Source of the DNA: Henriciella sp. AS95 | Lineage (GTDB): Bacteria > Pseudomonadota > Alphaproteobacteria > Caulobacterales > Hyphomonadaceae | Direction: 5' to 3' | DNA length: 64,000 nucleotides | NCBI RefSeq assembly: GCF_038900055.1 | Contig: NZ_JBBMQM010000001.1 | Span: 2,976,001 to 3,040,000 of the forward strand | Part shown: positions 44,330-53,290 of the stretch, one piece after another | Layout of the letters: every line of letters starts with the position of its first letter | Numbering within the stretch: the first letter of the stretch is position 1 | Notes under the pieces: generated by a model | The model's database searches: none | Seen by the model: the letters and a program-made list of their open reading frames with translations, nothing else | What the model was told of the DNA's origin: nothing | Made by a program: the position numbers and the translations under genes

Positions 44330-47149
44330 TTAAAAGGACTTGGACACCGTGATGTTGTAGGTTGTGCCGTACAGTTCGTGACGGCTCGGGAAAGTCACGC
44401 CGGGGTCGACGGTCCGGTTCTCGGTCACGAATGGCTCGTCGGTCAGGTTGAACACTTCGAAGTTCACGCCGAAGCCTTCCAGCGGTCCCTGCTCCCACTC
44501 ATAGCCGACCTGCATGTCGACAATCGTCTCACCCTGCGCGATGGCGCCGGAAAGCGACCCGTCGAAGTTCTGCACTTCGGACAGGAATTCCGAGCGGTGA
44601 CGGGCGCTGACCCGGGCACGGAAGCCGTGATTTTCGTAGTAGATATCGCCAGACCAGACCTGGTCGGAATATCCCGGAATGTCGATATCCTGGCCGTTAA
44701 AGTCGAGGCTGCTGTCTGCATAGGTGTAGCTTGCATTGAAGCCGAAGCCTTCCAGCGCTTCCGGCAGATACCGGTCAAGGCTCATGCGAAGCGTCGCTTC
44801 GATCCCGCTGATCGATCCGGACGCCGCATTCTCCGGACCATCCTGCGCGCCGAACGCAAATTCAGGATTGGTCACGAGGATCTGGTCACCGAGCCCACTC
44901 TCCGCCAGAAGGTCGGAGAGATCGATCGGCGCGCGGCGATAGCTGACGACCCAGTTGTCCAGCTCCTTGTGGAACAGGGCGACCGAGAGCGCCGTGGTGG
45001 AGTCGAAATACCGCTCGAACGCCAGGTCCAAAGAGGTCGATTCATAGGGCTCCAGCACAGGATTGCCGCCGCTAAGCGTGAAGCACACATTATTGGCGCC
45101 GTTATAGGCCAGACCGCCGGGGCCGGTCCCTGGAACCGCGCCATCCACAAGCGAGTCAGCATCAGCGCCGTCGACGCAGACCATGTTCGATGTTGCGATC
45201 GTCTGGTTCGCCGCGATCTGGTCGAGCCGGGCCCGCGTCACCGTCTTCGCCGCGCCGACCCGCACGAACGTGTCGGGCGAGACTTCGAAGCTGAGGTTCA
45301 TGCTCGGCAGGAATTTGGTGTAATCATACGACACCGTGCGCTCACCCGCCGCCGTCAGCGTGCCGGTTGAGGACTGCTCGGTATCGACATACTGGAAACC
45401 GACATTGCCGCGCACCGGAATGCCGGACACTTCGTCGTCAATACTGGCCATGGCGTAGAGGGTGGAAATGTCTTCCTCGACGGTCCACTCGGTATCGTTG
45501 GCATCCTCAACCGTATAGGTGCCGTCATTGACCAGCCGGCCGGTGCGATAGGCGATGATATCGAAGCCGATATCGCCGGAATCGGTCTTGCCCGCGATGA
45601 TATTGTCCGGAATGGTCAGCGAACCGTTCACGAAGCTCGGCCCGGCGCGCAGGAAGGCCTCATTGGAGTCATAGCTCTTCTCGCGCGTCGTATAGAGATA
45701 GCCGCCGGTCAGGCCTGAGATGAACGGCATGTCGACCTCATACTCGGCCTCAAGCCGCAGCTGGTCGAGCTCGTCCTCGATCTTCGGCTCCTTGATGAAG
45801 CCGACCTGGCCCCAGCCGCCCGGATCGGTCAGCAGAACCGTGCCCGGATCAGTATAGTCGAGGCCGTGAATGATGTTGTAGGTGCCGTCATTCGGGAAAC
45901 CGAAGATCATCTGATCCGTCGGGCCTGCGCCGGCAAATCCGGTACCGGCATACGACTCGTAATCGATGTCATTGCGGTCGAGGGTCGACCGCGAATAGTC
46001 GCCGGTAACGGTGAGGCGATCGGTCAGTTCATATGAGGTGTTCAGGCCGAGCGCCCAGATCTCTGCCGTGTTGCCTTCTTCGTCGGTGCGCAGGAACGCC
46101 GTGACATCGTCATAGGCGGCCGCATCAGCAAAGCCGGAATTGCCGCCCGTGCCGATGAAGTCAGCCGTCGACCAGCTTGCGAGCGGGGTTTCGACACCGC
46201 GGAAAATACCGGAGTCCTCCGTGTCGGTGTAGAACGCGTCAATCGTTGTGCGCCAGCGATCATTCGGTTCGAATTCCAGCGCGCCCGCCACTGACGTGCG
46301 TTCAAAGTCACGCGACACGACGCCTGTGCGCGGATTGTCCGTCGGATAGACGAGACCGGTGGCCGGATCGACCGAGGTCTGGCCGGAATTGGTCTTCAGT
46401 TCGCGTGAGAAATACTGCGTCGGGTTGGACTGGACCGTCGCCGCTAGCGACCAGCCGATCGTGCCAGCCGCGTTCTGGTCGATATACGACCCGAAGAAGC
46501 GGTAGCCATCATCGTCGAAGTCCGGGTTCAGCTGGCCATTGTCATTGACGCTGTACTTGGCCGAGAAGTTGAGCTTGCGGTCGGTATAATCGAGTGGGCG
46601 AACGGTCCGCAGGTCAACAGCGCCCGCAATGCCCGTGGCCGCAAGCGTCGCATCCGGCGTCTTGTAGACGACACCCTGCGCGACAAGCTCGGACGGGAAC
46701 TGGTCAAACTCAACGCCGCGATTATTGCCGGCGGAGACCACTTCGCGGCCATTCCACAGGGCGAGCGAGAAATCCGGGCCGAGGCCGCGGATGGAGATCT
46801 GTTGCGAGCGACCGCGAACACGCTGCGCCGTCACACCCGGAAGGCGCGCCAGCGAGTCAGCAATGGACAGGTCCGGCAGCTTGCCGATGTCTTCGGCCGA
46901 AATCGCTTCGACGATCGAGGTCTCGTTCTTCTTGGTGTTCAGGGAGTTCTGGATCGACCCCTTGATCCCTTTGACGGTGATGGTGCTCAGCCGCGCGGTG
47001 TCATCCTCATCGACAGACTGGTCGCCAGACTGATCGACCGTGACCGCCTCATCGGCATCCTGCGCCATGGCAGGCGCGCCTGCGAAAAAGAGAACACTTG
47101 TGGCGGCGCCCATAAGCAGCCGGCCTCGAACCGAATTCGAAAAACCCAT
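44330..47149 (-). CDS. TonB-dependent receptor, probably for maltodextrin
   Basis: A 939-residue receptor with signal peptide ending at PAMAQ and a plug (~75-190) containing IGKLPDLSIADSLARLPGVTA and ISIRGLGPDFSLALWNGRE. The barrel ends in ITVSKSF. This is the same large sugar-receptor class as the gene at 18840. The start at ATG 47149 has GGGAGGAAA upstream. Its promoter region holds several TGCAAA-type palindromes like that of the GH97 operon, so I assign it to the same LacI regulon and to maltodextrin uptake (inference). Cysteines flank an insert in the middle of the barrel. Confidence 0.93.
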   Translation of the reverse strand: MGFSNSVRGRLLMGAATSVLFFAGAPAMAQDADEAVTVDQSGDQSVDEDDTARLSTITVKGIKGSIQNSLNTKKNETSIVEAISAEDIGKLPDLSIADSLARLPGVTAQRVRGRSQQISIRGLGPDFSLALWNGREVVSAGNNRGVEFDQFPSELVAQGVVYKTPDATLAATGIAGAVDLRTVRPLDYTDRKLNFSAKYSVNDNGQLNPDFDDDGYRFFGSYIDQNAAGTIGWSLAATVQSNPTQYFSRELKTNSGQTSVDPATGLVYPTDNPRTGVVSRDFERTSVAGALEFEPNDRWRTTIDAFYTDTEDSGIFRGVETPLASWSTADFIGTGGNSGFADAAAYDDVTAFLRTDEEGNTAEIWALGLNTSYELTDRLTVTGDYSRSTLDRNDIDYESYAGTGFAGAGPTDQMIFGFPNDGTYNIIHGLDYTDPGTVLLTDPGGWGQVGFIKEPKIEDELDQLRLEAEYEVDMPFISGLTGGYLYTTREKSYDSNEAFLRAGPSFVNGSLTIPDNIIAGKTDSGDIGFDIIAYRTGRLVNDGTYTVEDANDTEWTVEEDISTLYAMASIDDEVSGIPVRGNVGFQYVDTEQSSTGTLTAAGERTVSYDYTKFLPSMNLSFEVSPDTFVRVGAAKTVTRARLDQIAANQTIATSNMVCVDGADADSLVDGAVPGTGPGGLAYNGANNVCFTLSGGNPVLEPYESTSLDLAFERYFDSTTALSVALFHKELDNWVVSYRRAPIDLSDLLAESGLGDQILVTNPEFAFGAQDGPENAASGSISGIEATLRMSLDRYLPEALEGFGFNASYTYADSSLDFNGQDIDIPGYSDQVWSGDIYYENHGFRARVSARHRSEFLSEVQNFDGSLSGAIAQGETIVDMQVGYEWEQGPLEGFGVNFEVFNLTDEPFVTENRTVDPGVTFPSRHELYGTTYNITVSKSF

Positions 47150-47196
47150 AATTTCCTCCCTGACAGCGAGCTTATCAACGCCGCATGCCCCTTTAT

Positions 47197-47208
47197 CGCA
47201 AATTTGCG
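47197..47208. promoter_or_regulatory. Palindrome CGCAAATTTGCG, candidate operator
   Basis: A perfect 12-bp palindrome lies 48 bases upstream of the receptor start. It contains the same GCAAA/TTTGC half-sites as the GH97 operator but without a spacer. Confidence 0.45.
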
Positions 47209-47282
47209 CAAAACCTGCAAACCCTTTTCGAAGCCCGGCCTGCGCATATCCATTTAATACAATGTTTTTGCTTGTTTTTATT

Positions 47283-47294
47283 ATTTTGCAAAAT
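47283..47294. promoter_or_regulatory. Palindrome ATTTTGCAAAAT, candidate operator
   Basis: A perfect 12-bp palindrome in the same promoter region, 13 bases from a further TTGCA-N5-TGCAA repeat. The shared core TTTGCAAA suggests one regulator. Confidence 0.45.
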
Positions 47295-47561
47295 ACTGAT
47301 ATCTGATTGCAGAAGATGCAAATTACTGCACATGCGAAGGAAATTTCACCAGAATCATGGCCCGCAGACTTGCAGACCAGGCCGCTCACTCGCCCGCCTG
47401 CCCACCGGCGCAAAGCCGTGGCAACATCAATCAGGTTTGCTTTGCCGGTGAGCCCACCCCTGCCGAGCGCGACCGCACTCACCCGATCACATCTGACAGC
47501 TCATCTCTGGACAATATTTACATTTATCGCCGACAATGACGTTTAGCGAAACATAATCGGC

Positions 47562-48599
47562 ATGGCACAGGCAACGATCCTTCTGACGCAGATTCGGCCC
47601 ATTCTCGAACTGGCCGAGACGAGCGGTATCGACACCGCATCGCTGATAAATGCCTCCGGCCCGCCCGCCGAAAATGCCGATAGCGGCAAAGCCCCAGCTG
47701 AAATAAACATTGCAGATTACTTTCGGATCCAGCGCGATATCGCCCGGGTGTCGGATGACCTCACGGCCCGCTTTTCCAGCCGCAAGCTGACCTACAAGAC
47801 CGGCCACTTCGTGGTCTCCCAGCTGCAGCAGGCCAAGTCGCTGCTCACCGCAATGGAAAGCCTCGTCGAGCATTTCAACATGATGCATGGCGATGCGTAC
47901 AACTCACTGCGATTCTCTGATAATCGCGTCTCGCTTGTCGTCGATGACAGCTCGTTTCCGTACCGCTTCCGAGGCGATCAGGAGCTGACGCAGCTCATCG
48001 GTGACTGCCTCCTCATCAAGACCCATTGCCTGCTGGACAGCCTGTCCAATGGCGGCGCGGACGAAGCGCTGCTACGGGTGAAACTCCTGCGCAAACGCGG
48101 CCCGGTCATCGAGCGCCAGAACCGGTTCTGGACCGTGCCTGTCGATTATGGCGCGCCCGCCTACGAGCTGATCTACGACTTCGACCTCGCCTGTCAGCCG
48201 CTGCGCATCCGCGACCAGGTCGACCTCAGTACGGACGGCCTGTTCGCCCGCGTCATCTCATACCTCGAAGACCGCCGCGCCCTGTCCGACCACCAGAGCG
48301 TCACCGCCCGCACGCTGGACCTCATCGATGGCGGCGTGACCCTGCAGACCGAGGTTGCCCGCAAGCTCGGCGTCAGTGTCGCCACCTATCGCCGCCGCCT
48401 GTCCGAAGAAGGCAGCCATTTCCGCGAACTGCTGCTCGAAACCAAACTGCGCCGCGCCGAAGCCATGCTGAAACGCGGCTGCTCTGTCGCCCATACGACC
48501 GAAGAGCTCAGCTACTCCGACATCCGCGCCTTCAATCGTGCCTTCAAGCGCTGGAAGGGGCTGACCCCGGCCGCCTTCGCGCAGGAATTCCAGTCCTAG
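47562..48599 (+). CDS. AraC-family transcriptional regulator
   Basis: A 345-residue regulator of the type with an N-terminal arabinose-binding-like domain (~10-215, containing FRIQRDIARVSDDLTARF). The C-terminal AraC DNA-binding domain (~245-340) contains VARKLGVSVATYRRRL and ELSYSDIRAFNRAFKRWKG. This architecture is common for regulators of fatty-acid, ester or aromatic breakdown. It sits 116 bases ahead of the receptor at 48716 on the same strand and is its likely activator. The start has only a weak ribosome-binding sequence. Confidence 0.92.
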   Translation: MAQATILLTQIRPILELAETSGIDTASLINASGPPAENADSGKAPAEINIADYFRIQRDIARVSDDLTARFSSRKLTYKTGHFVVSQLQQAKSLLTAMESLVEHFNMMHGDAYNSLRFSDNRVSLVVDDSSFPYRFRGDQELTQLIGDCLLIKTHCLLDSLSNGGADEALLRVKLLRKRGPVIERQNRFWTVPVDYGAPAYELIYDFDLACQPLRIRDQVDLSTDGLFARVISYLEDRRALSDHQSVTARTLDLIDGGVTLQTEVARKLGVSVATYRRRLSEEGSHFRELLLETKLRRAEAMLKRGCSVAHTTEELSYSDIRAFNRAFKRWKGLTPAAFAQEFQS

Positions 48600-48715
48600 C
48601 GCACACCCCGTGAGCGAAAGTGTTCACTGTCGGTGACGCTGTTGGTCATATCGACTTGTCAGAAATCGGTGAAGCTGTCCCCACTGCGCAAAAGTCGCAT
48701 TTTTGGGAGGAACAG

Positions 48716-51043
48716 ATGAAACACCACACGCCGCACATTGTGCGTCTCGCACTCGTATCCGCAACAGCCCTGACCGCCGGTCTCGCTGTCCACGCCCAGG
48801 ATACATCCACCACCGAAGAAGCCAACGATCAGCGCCGCTTCAACACGGTCACCGTCACGGCCCAGCGCCGCGAGCAGAACCTTGTCGACGTGCCGGTCTC
48901 GGTCTCCGCATTTGATGGCGACCTGCTGGCCGACCTTGGCGTCGCCGACCTGACCGAAATCGCAAAGATCTCGCCGAACGTGACCCTCGAAGTCTCGCGC
49001 GGCACGAATACGACCCTGTCCGCCTTCATCCGCGGCGTTGGCCAGCAGGATCCGGTCGCAGGCTTCGAAGCCGGCGTCGGCCTCTATGTCGATGACGTCT
49101 ATCTCAACCGTCCACAGGGCGCCGTTCTTGATGTCTATGACGTCGAACGCGTCGAGGTGCTGCGCGGCCCGCAAGGCACGCTTTACGGCCGCAACACAAT
49201 TGGCGGCGCGATCAAATACGTCACCCGCAAGCTTTCCGACACGCCAACCTATGAAGTGAACCTCAAAGCCGGCACCTATAACCAGTTCGATGGGATCGTG
49301 ACGACGTCGCTTCCGGTGACCGACAATTTCCGCGTCGGCGCTTCTGTCGCCAGCCTCAACCGCGATGGCTACGGTGAGAACATCATCACCGGCGACGAAA
49401 ACTACAACAAGCAGCTCTTCGGTGCGCGTCTTTCGGCTGAACTGGATGTCTCCGACACGTTCCAGGTGCGCGCAGCGGCTGACTATTCGCTCGACAAGTC
49501 CAATGCCCGCCAGGGCCATCGCCTGCTCGCCGACCGGTTCCCGCCCTTCACTTATCCGGTCCTCGGCGACGTGTTCGACACGCGTGCTGGTCTGGATGTC
49601 ATTGAACAGCGCGTCGAAGCCTATGGCGGCTCGCTCGTGGCCGAGCTTGAGGTCAATGATAACTGGACGGTCAAGAACATCCTCGCTTACCGCGAAGATG
49701 AAAGCACTTCGCCCATCGACTTCGACTCGCTGCCGGAAGCCGATGTGGACGTCCCGGCCATCTATGAGAACGACCAGTTTTCCGAGGAGCTTCAATTCCT
49801 CTATTCAGGTGACCGCCTGAACGGTCTGATCGGTTTCTACTATCTCGACGCCAATGCCTCGACCGTGTTCGATGTGCTGCTCGCCGAAACCGGCGCCATT
49901 CTCAGCCCTCCACTACCCGGCCTGAACGCGCAGACCTTTGGTGAGGTCGGCACGGAAACCTGGTCGATCTTTGGTGACTTCACCTATGACCTGACAGATC
50001 AATGGTCTGTTTCGCTCGGTGGCCGCTACACCGAAGATACACGCACATCGAGAGTGCTTCGCCGCACCTATATTGGCGGCTTCTCGGAGTATTTCGGCGG
50101 AGATCCGCTCCTCATCGCAACCACTTCGGATTTCAACGGCGAGGCTGACTATGATGATTTCAGCCCACGCGTTTCGGTTTCCTACAAGCCGACGCCGGAT
50201 ACCAATATCTACGCGACATACTCGCAGGGCTTCAAAGGCGGCTCTTTTGACCCGCGCGGTCAAACGACAGCGGCCGCGGACGTGGACAATGACGGGTCGC
50301 TCTCCGAACAGGAAATCTACGACTTCATGCAGTTCGACCCCGAAGAGGTCGACTCCTATGAAATCGGCTATAAGGCAAGCCAGCTCGGCGGTGCTGTAAA
50401 CTACAGTCTCGCAGCCTTCTATTCCGACTATAAGGACGTCCAGGTTCCCGGCTCCATCGGCGTCGACACCGATGATGACGGCATCGCGGACTCCTTCTCG
50501 GGTGTCACCACCAATGCCGGTGCCGCCACGATCTGGGGCGTTGAATTCGAAGGCACAGCCACAGTTGCAGAAGACATGGCCCGCTCTGGCGACCTTCTGA
50601 ACTTCGGCTGGTCACTCGGCTATCTTGACGCCCAGTTTGACGAGTACATCGACGCTTTCGGCAACAATGTCGCCGATCAGCGCGTCATCCAGAACACGCC
50701 GGACTGGACGGCCAATGGCCGCGTTTCCTACGATACGCCATTCGCCGGCGGCAACCTGCTGCTCAACACGCAGCTCTCCTATCGCGGTGACTCCAGCCAG
50801 TTCGAAGTGCCTGGCCCACTCGACCAGGAAGCGTTCACCCTCTGGGACGCCAGCGTGCGCTGGGAAACCGAGGATGGCCGCTGGGGCTTCCAGCTCACCG
50901 GCAAGAACCTGACCGACGAAGAGTATATCGTCGCCGGCTATGACTTCGTGAACGTGGCGTCACCGCTCGGCATCGAAGGCACGCTGACCGCCTTCTATGG
51001 CGATCCGCGTACCGTAACCGCAGGCATAGACTACAAATTCTAG
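48716..51043 (+). CDS. TonB-dependent receptor
   Basis: A 775-residue receptor. The signal ends at VHAQ, and then VTVTAQRREQNLVDVPVSVSA forms the TonB-box and plug start. The plug also has FIRGVGQQDP and VEVLRGPQGTLYGRNTIGGAI. This is the sphingomonad-type class, distinct from the two large sugar receptors, and is often tied to steroids, terpenes, aromatics or vitamins. GGGAGGAAC precedes ATG 48716. The neighbouring hydrolase, transporter and crotonase suggest a hydrophobic ester or acid as cargo (inference). Confidence 0.94.
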   Translation: MKHHTPHIVRLALVSATALTAGLAVHAQDTSTTEEANDQRRFNTVTVTAQRREQNLVDVPVSVSAFDGDLLADLGVADLTEIAKISPNVTLEVSRGTNTTLSAFIRGVGQQDPVAGFEAGVGLYVDDVYLNRPQGAVLDVYDVERVEVLRGPQGTLYGRNTIGGAIKYVTRKLSDTPTYEVNLKAGTYNQFDGIVTTSLPVTDNFRVGASVASLNRDGYGENIITGDENYNKQLFGARLSAELDVSDTFQVRAAADYSLDKSNARQGHRLLADRFPPFTYPVLGDVFDTRAGLDVIEQRVEAYGGSLVAELEVNDNWTVKNILAYREDESTSPIDFDSLPEADVDVPAIYENDQFSEELQFLYSGDRLNGLIGFYYLDANASTVFDVLLAETGAILSPPLPGLNAQTFGEVGTETWSIFGDFTYDLTDQWSVSLGGRYTEDTRTSRVLRRTYIGGFSEYFGGDPLLIATTSDFNGEADYDDFSPRVSVSYKPTPDTNIYATYSQGFKGGSFDPRGQTTAAADVDNDGSLSEQEIYDFMQFDPEEVDSYEIGYKASQLGGAVNYSLAAFYSDYKDVQVPGSIGVDTDDDGIADSFSGVTTNAGAATIWGVEFEGTATVAEDMARSGDLLNFGWSLGYLDAQFDEYIDAFGNNVADQRVIQNTPDWTANGRVSYDTPFAGGNLLLNTQLSYRGDSSQFEVPGPLDQEAFTLWDASVRWETEDGRWGFQLTGKNLTDEEYIVAGYDFVNVASPLGIEGTLTAFYGDPRTVTAGIDYKF

Positions 51044-51061
51044 CTTGCGTTTCCTCCCGGC

Positions 51062-51097
51062 GGATGTGGGCGCTCGACCTGTCGAGCGTCCACATCC
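51062..51097. repeat. Long 17-bp hairpin between receptor and hydrolase genes
   Basis: GGATGTGGGCGCTCGAC pairs with GTCGAGCGTCCACATCC (one G-T pair) around a 2-base loop. There is no T-run, so it is more likely an mRNA-stabilising or processing structure that separates receptor and hydrolase expression than a full terminator. Confidence 0.75.
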
Positions 51098-51122
51098 CGA
51101 CCGGCAGAACGCCGCTCATCTC

Positions 51123-51986
51123 ATGACCGACATTCATTACACCTCCGATGATGGCCTGGACCTCTACGCCTGGGCTTACGGCCCGGACACGGCCCCGCTC
51201 ACCGTGCTGTGCATGCACGGCCTGACGCGTAACCACAAAGACTTCGAGCCGATGATCGAGGCGCTGGGCAGCCCCTATCGCTTCATCGCCGTCGATGTGC
51301 GTGGGCGCGGCCGGTCACAGCGCGCCGCTGATCCGGCAACCTACACCCCGGTCCACTATGCCGGCGACATGATCGCCTTGCTGAACCATCTCGGCATCGA
51401 AAAGACCGCCCTGATCGGCACGTCCATGGGCGGCCTCATGGCGATGCTGATGGCAAAATCCGTCCCCGAAAAGATTTCAGGCGTGGTTCTCAATGATGTC
51501 GGCCCGGTCGTCGAAGCCAAGGGCCTCGCGCGTATCGCCGCCTATGCCGGCGCGCCGGAACCGGTCTCCGACTGGAGCACCGCCGCAGCAAAGACCGCCG
51601 CCAGCCAGACCATCGCCTTTCCCGATTACAAAGACGAGGACTGGCTCGCCTTCGCCCGCCGCACCTGGCGCGAAACCGGCGATGGCCAACTCGAACTCGA
51701 CTATGATGCGCAGATCACCAAGTCGCTCGGCGAGTCCAAGCCCAGCCTGATGCTGCGCTTCGCCATGTGGCGGCTGTTCAACGCGATGAAGCCGTTTCCC
51801 CTTCTCGTCACACGCGGCGAAACCTCTGACGTCCTGTCGCCGAAGACCGCAAAACTGATGATCAAGCGCCACCCGGACGGCAAACTCGTCACCATTCCCG
51901 GCCGGGGCCACGCCCCCATGCTTGACGAACCGGCCGCGGTCAGCGCCATCTCGCAATTCCTGAAAAAGATCGAGGCACAGTCATGA
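51123..51986 (+). CDS. Alpha/beta hydrolase
   Basis: A 287-residue alpha/beta hydrolase. The nucleophile elbow is GTSMGG (S101), the oxyanion segment is MHGLTRNHKDFE, and the catalytic His lies in GRGHAPMLDEP near the end. It has no signal peptide, so it acts in the cytoplasm. ATG 51123 starts after the hairpin; the frame upstream is open but runs through that structure. It overlaps the MFS gene by ATGA. An esterase, lactonase or C-C bond hydrolase role is possible; the receptor-linked setting favours a dietary ester. Confidence 0.9.
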   Translation: MTDIHYTSDDGLDLYAWAYGPDTAPLTVLCMHGLTRNHKDFEPMIEALGSPYRFIAVDVRGRGRSQRAADPATYTPVHYAGDMIALLNHLGIEKTALIGTSMGGLMAMLMAKSVPEKISGVVLNDVGPVVEAKGLARIAAYAGAPEPVSDWSTAAAKTAASQTIAFPDYKDEDWLAFARRTWRETGDGQLELDYDAQITKSLGESKPSLMLRFAMWRLFNAMKPFPLLVTRGETSDVLSPKTAKLMIKRHPDGKLVTIPGRGHAPMLDEPAAVSAISQFLKKIEAQS

Positions 51987-53290
51987 CTACAGGCACAGCG
52001 ACCAGACCAGGCGCGATTCCGGGCCGCACATGGATGCTCATCGTCCTGACGCTCGTCTATACGTTCAACCATGTCGACCGGCAGATCCTGATCACGGTGA
52101 TCGAGCCGATCAAGGCTGAGTTCGGCCTCTCGGACGGCCAGATCGGCTGGCTCACCGGCCTCGCCTTCGCGGCCCTCTACGCAACGCTTGGCATCCCCGT
52201 TGCCATGTGGGCTGATCGTGGCAATCGCCGCAACATCATCACCATCGCGCTGACCATCTGGTCCGGCATGACGGCGCTGACCGGCTTTGCCCAGAACTTC
52301 TGGCATCTCTTCCTCGCCCGCATGGGTGTCGGCATCGGCGAGTCCGGCGGCACACCGCCCGCCACCTCGATGATCGCGGATCTCTACCCCCCACAGCAGC
52401 GCGCCTTCGCGCTCGGCGTCTATACGTGCGGCATCGGCTTCGGCATCATGATCGGCTACATTCTCGGCGCTTATGTCTATGCGCATTTCGGCTGGCGTGC
52501 GGCCTTCTTCGCCGCCGGCATTCCGGGTCTGATCCTCGCCTGTCTCGTCCGCTTCACCGTCAAGGAGCCGGCGCGCGGCTTCTCCGATGCCAGCCAGCCT
52601 GACGAGGACGCACCGGGCTTCCTCGAAACCATGAAGTTCATGTTCGGCCAGCGCAGCTATCTGCTCATCCTGCTCGGCTGCCTGCTCATCTGCATCTCCG
52701 CCAACGCCTTCGTCGCCTTCACCTCAAGCTACCTGCAGCGCACCTTCGACCTGCAGCCGCAGGATGTCTCCCTTCCGCTCGGCCTGCTGATCGGCGGTGT
52801 CGGCGGGGCCGGCGCGATGATCCTTGGCGTCGTGTGCGACCGGCTTTCCTCGAAGGACCTTCGCTGGCGCCCCTGGATCATCGCCGTCACCAGCGCCGTC
52901 GCCCTGCCCTTCGCCTGGATGGTGCTCAGCGCCAAAACCGTCGAGATGGCCTATGTCTGGAACGTGGTGCCGAGCTTCGTCGGCCTCATCTATGCCTCCA
53001 TCGCTTATACCGCGACGCAGGAGCTGGTGAAAGTCCGCATGCGCTCGGTCGGCGCGGCCTTCACCCTGTTCAGCCTGACCCTGATCGGCATTGGCGGCGG
53101 TCCGCTCATCGCCGGTACGATCAGCGACTACTTTCTCGCAGCGGGCCATGAAGCCCCGCTCGCCGACGCACTGAAAGTCATCCTCGGCTTCAATGCGGCC
53201 AGCATCGTCTGCCTCTTCTTCGCCGGTCTCGACTATCGCAAGGATGTCGCCCGCGCGATGGCGAAGTCTGGCGCGGTTGAGCCGGCCTAA
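51983..53290 (+). CDS. Spinster-type MFS transporter
   Basis: A 435-residue MFS protein with 12 helices of the spinster-like group. VYTFNHVDRQIL in helix 1, GIPVAMWADRGNRRNII in loop 2-3 and GIGESGGTPPATSMIADLYPP in helix 4 are diagnostic. Bacterial members next to TonB receptors move organic acids, lipids or aromatic compounds across the inner membrane. It is translationally coupled to the hydrolase gene and converges with the crotonase gene, overlapping it by 4 bases. Confidence 0.92.
   Translation: MTTGTATRPGAIPGRTWMLIVLTLVYTFNHVDRQILITVIEPIKAEFGLSDGQIGWLTGLAFAALYATLGIPVAMWADRGNRRNIITIALTIWSGMTALTGFAQNFWHLFLARMGVGIGESGGTPPATSMIADLYPPQQRAFALGVYTCGIGFGIMIGYILGAYVYAHFGWRAAFFAAGIPGLILACLVRFTVKEPARGFSDASQPDEDAPGFLETMKFMFGQRSYLLILLGCLLICISANAFVAFTSSYLQRTFDLQPQDVSLPLGLLIGGVGGAGAMILGVVCDRLSSKDLRWRPWIIAVTSAVALPFAWMVLSAKTVEMAYVWNVVPSFVGLIYASIAYTATQELVKVRMRSVGAAFTLFSLTLIGIGGGPLIAGTISDYFLAAGHEAPLADALKVILGFNAASIVCLFFAGLDYRKDVARAMAKSGAVEPA

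Larger units (their letters stand above)
47150..47561. promoter_or_regulatory. Divergent promoter region (receptor / AraC)
   Basis: This 412-base gap is AT-rich in its receptor-proximal two thirds and carries no credible gene. It contains CGCAAATTTGCG (47197-47208), ATTTTGCAAAAT (47283-47294) and TTGCA-N5-TGCAA (47307-47321), plus several loose TGCAAA half-sites. The cluster suggests cooperative binding of a dimeric regulator, with LacI as the first candidate. Confidence 0.6.

Noticed and set aside
44311-44335. Ribosome-binding-like GGGAGGA followed by ATG on the plus strand
   Set aside because: It opens only a 3-codon frame (ATG GGC CCT TAA) within the hairpin and receptor 3' region, so it is not taken as a gene.
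43168-44352. Plus-strand frame of 394 codons antisense to halogenase-like gene 3
   Set aside because: It is a codon-bias shadow; the minus strand carries all halogenase motifs.
51045-51122. Longer start for the alpha/beta hydrolase
   Set aside because: It would translate through a 17-bp hairpin from a TTG codon, and the added residues are not hydrolase-like.
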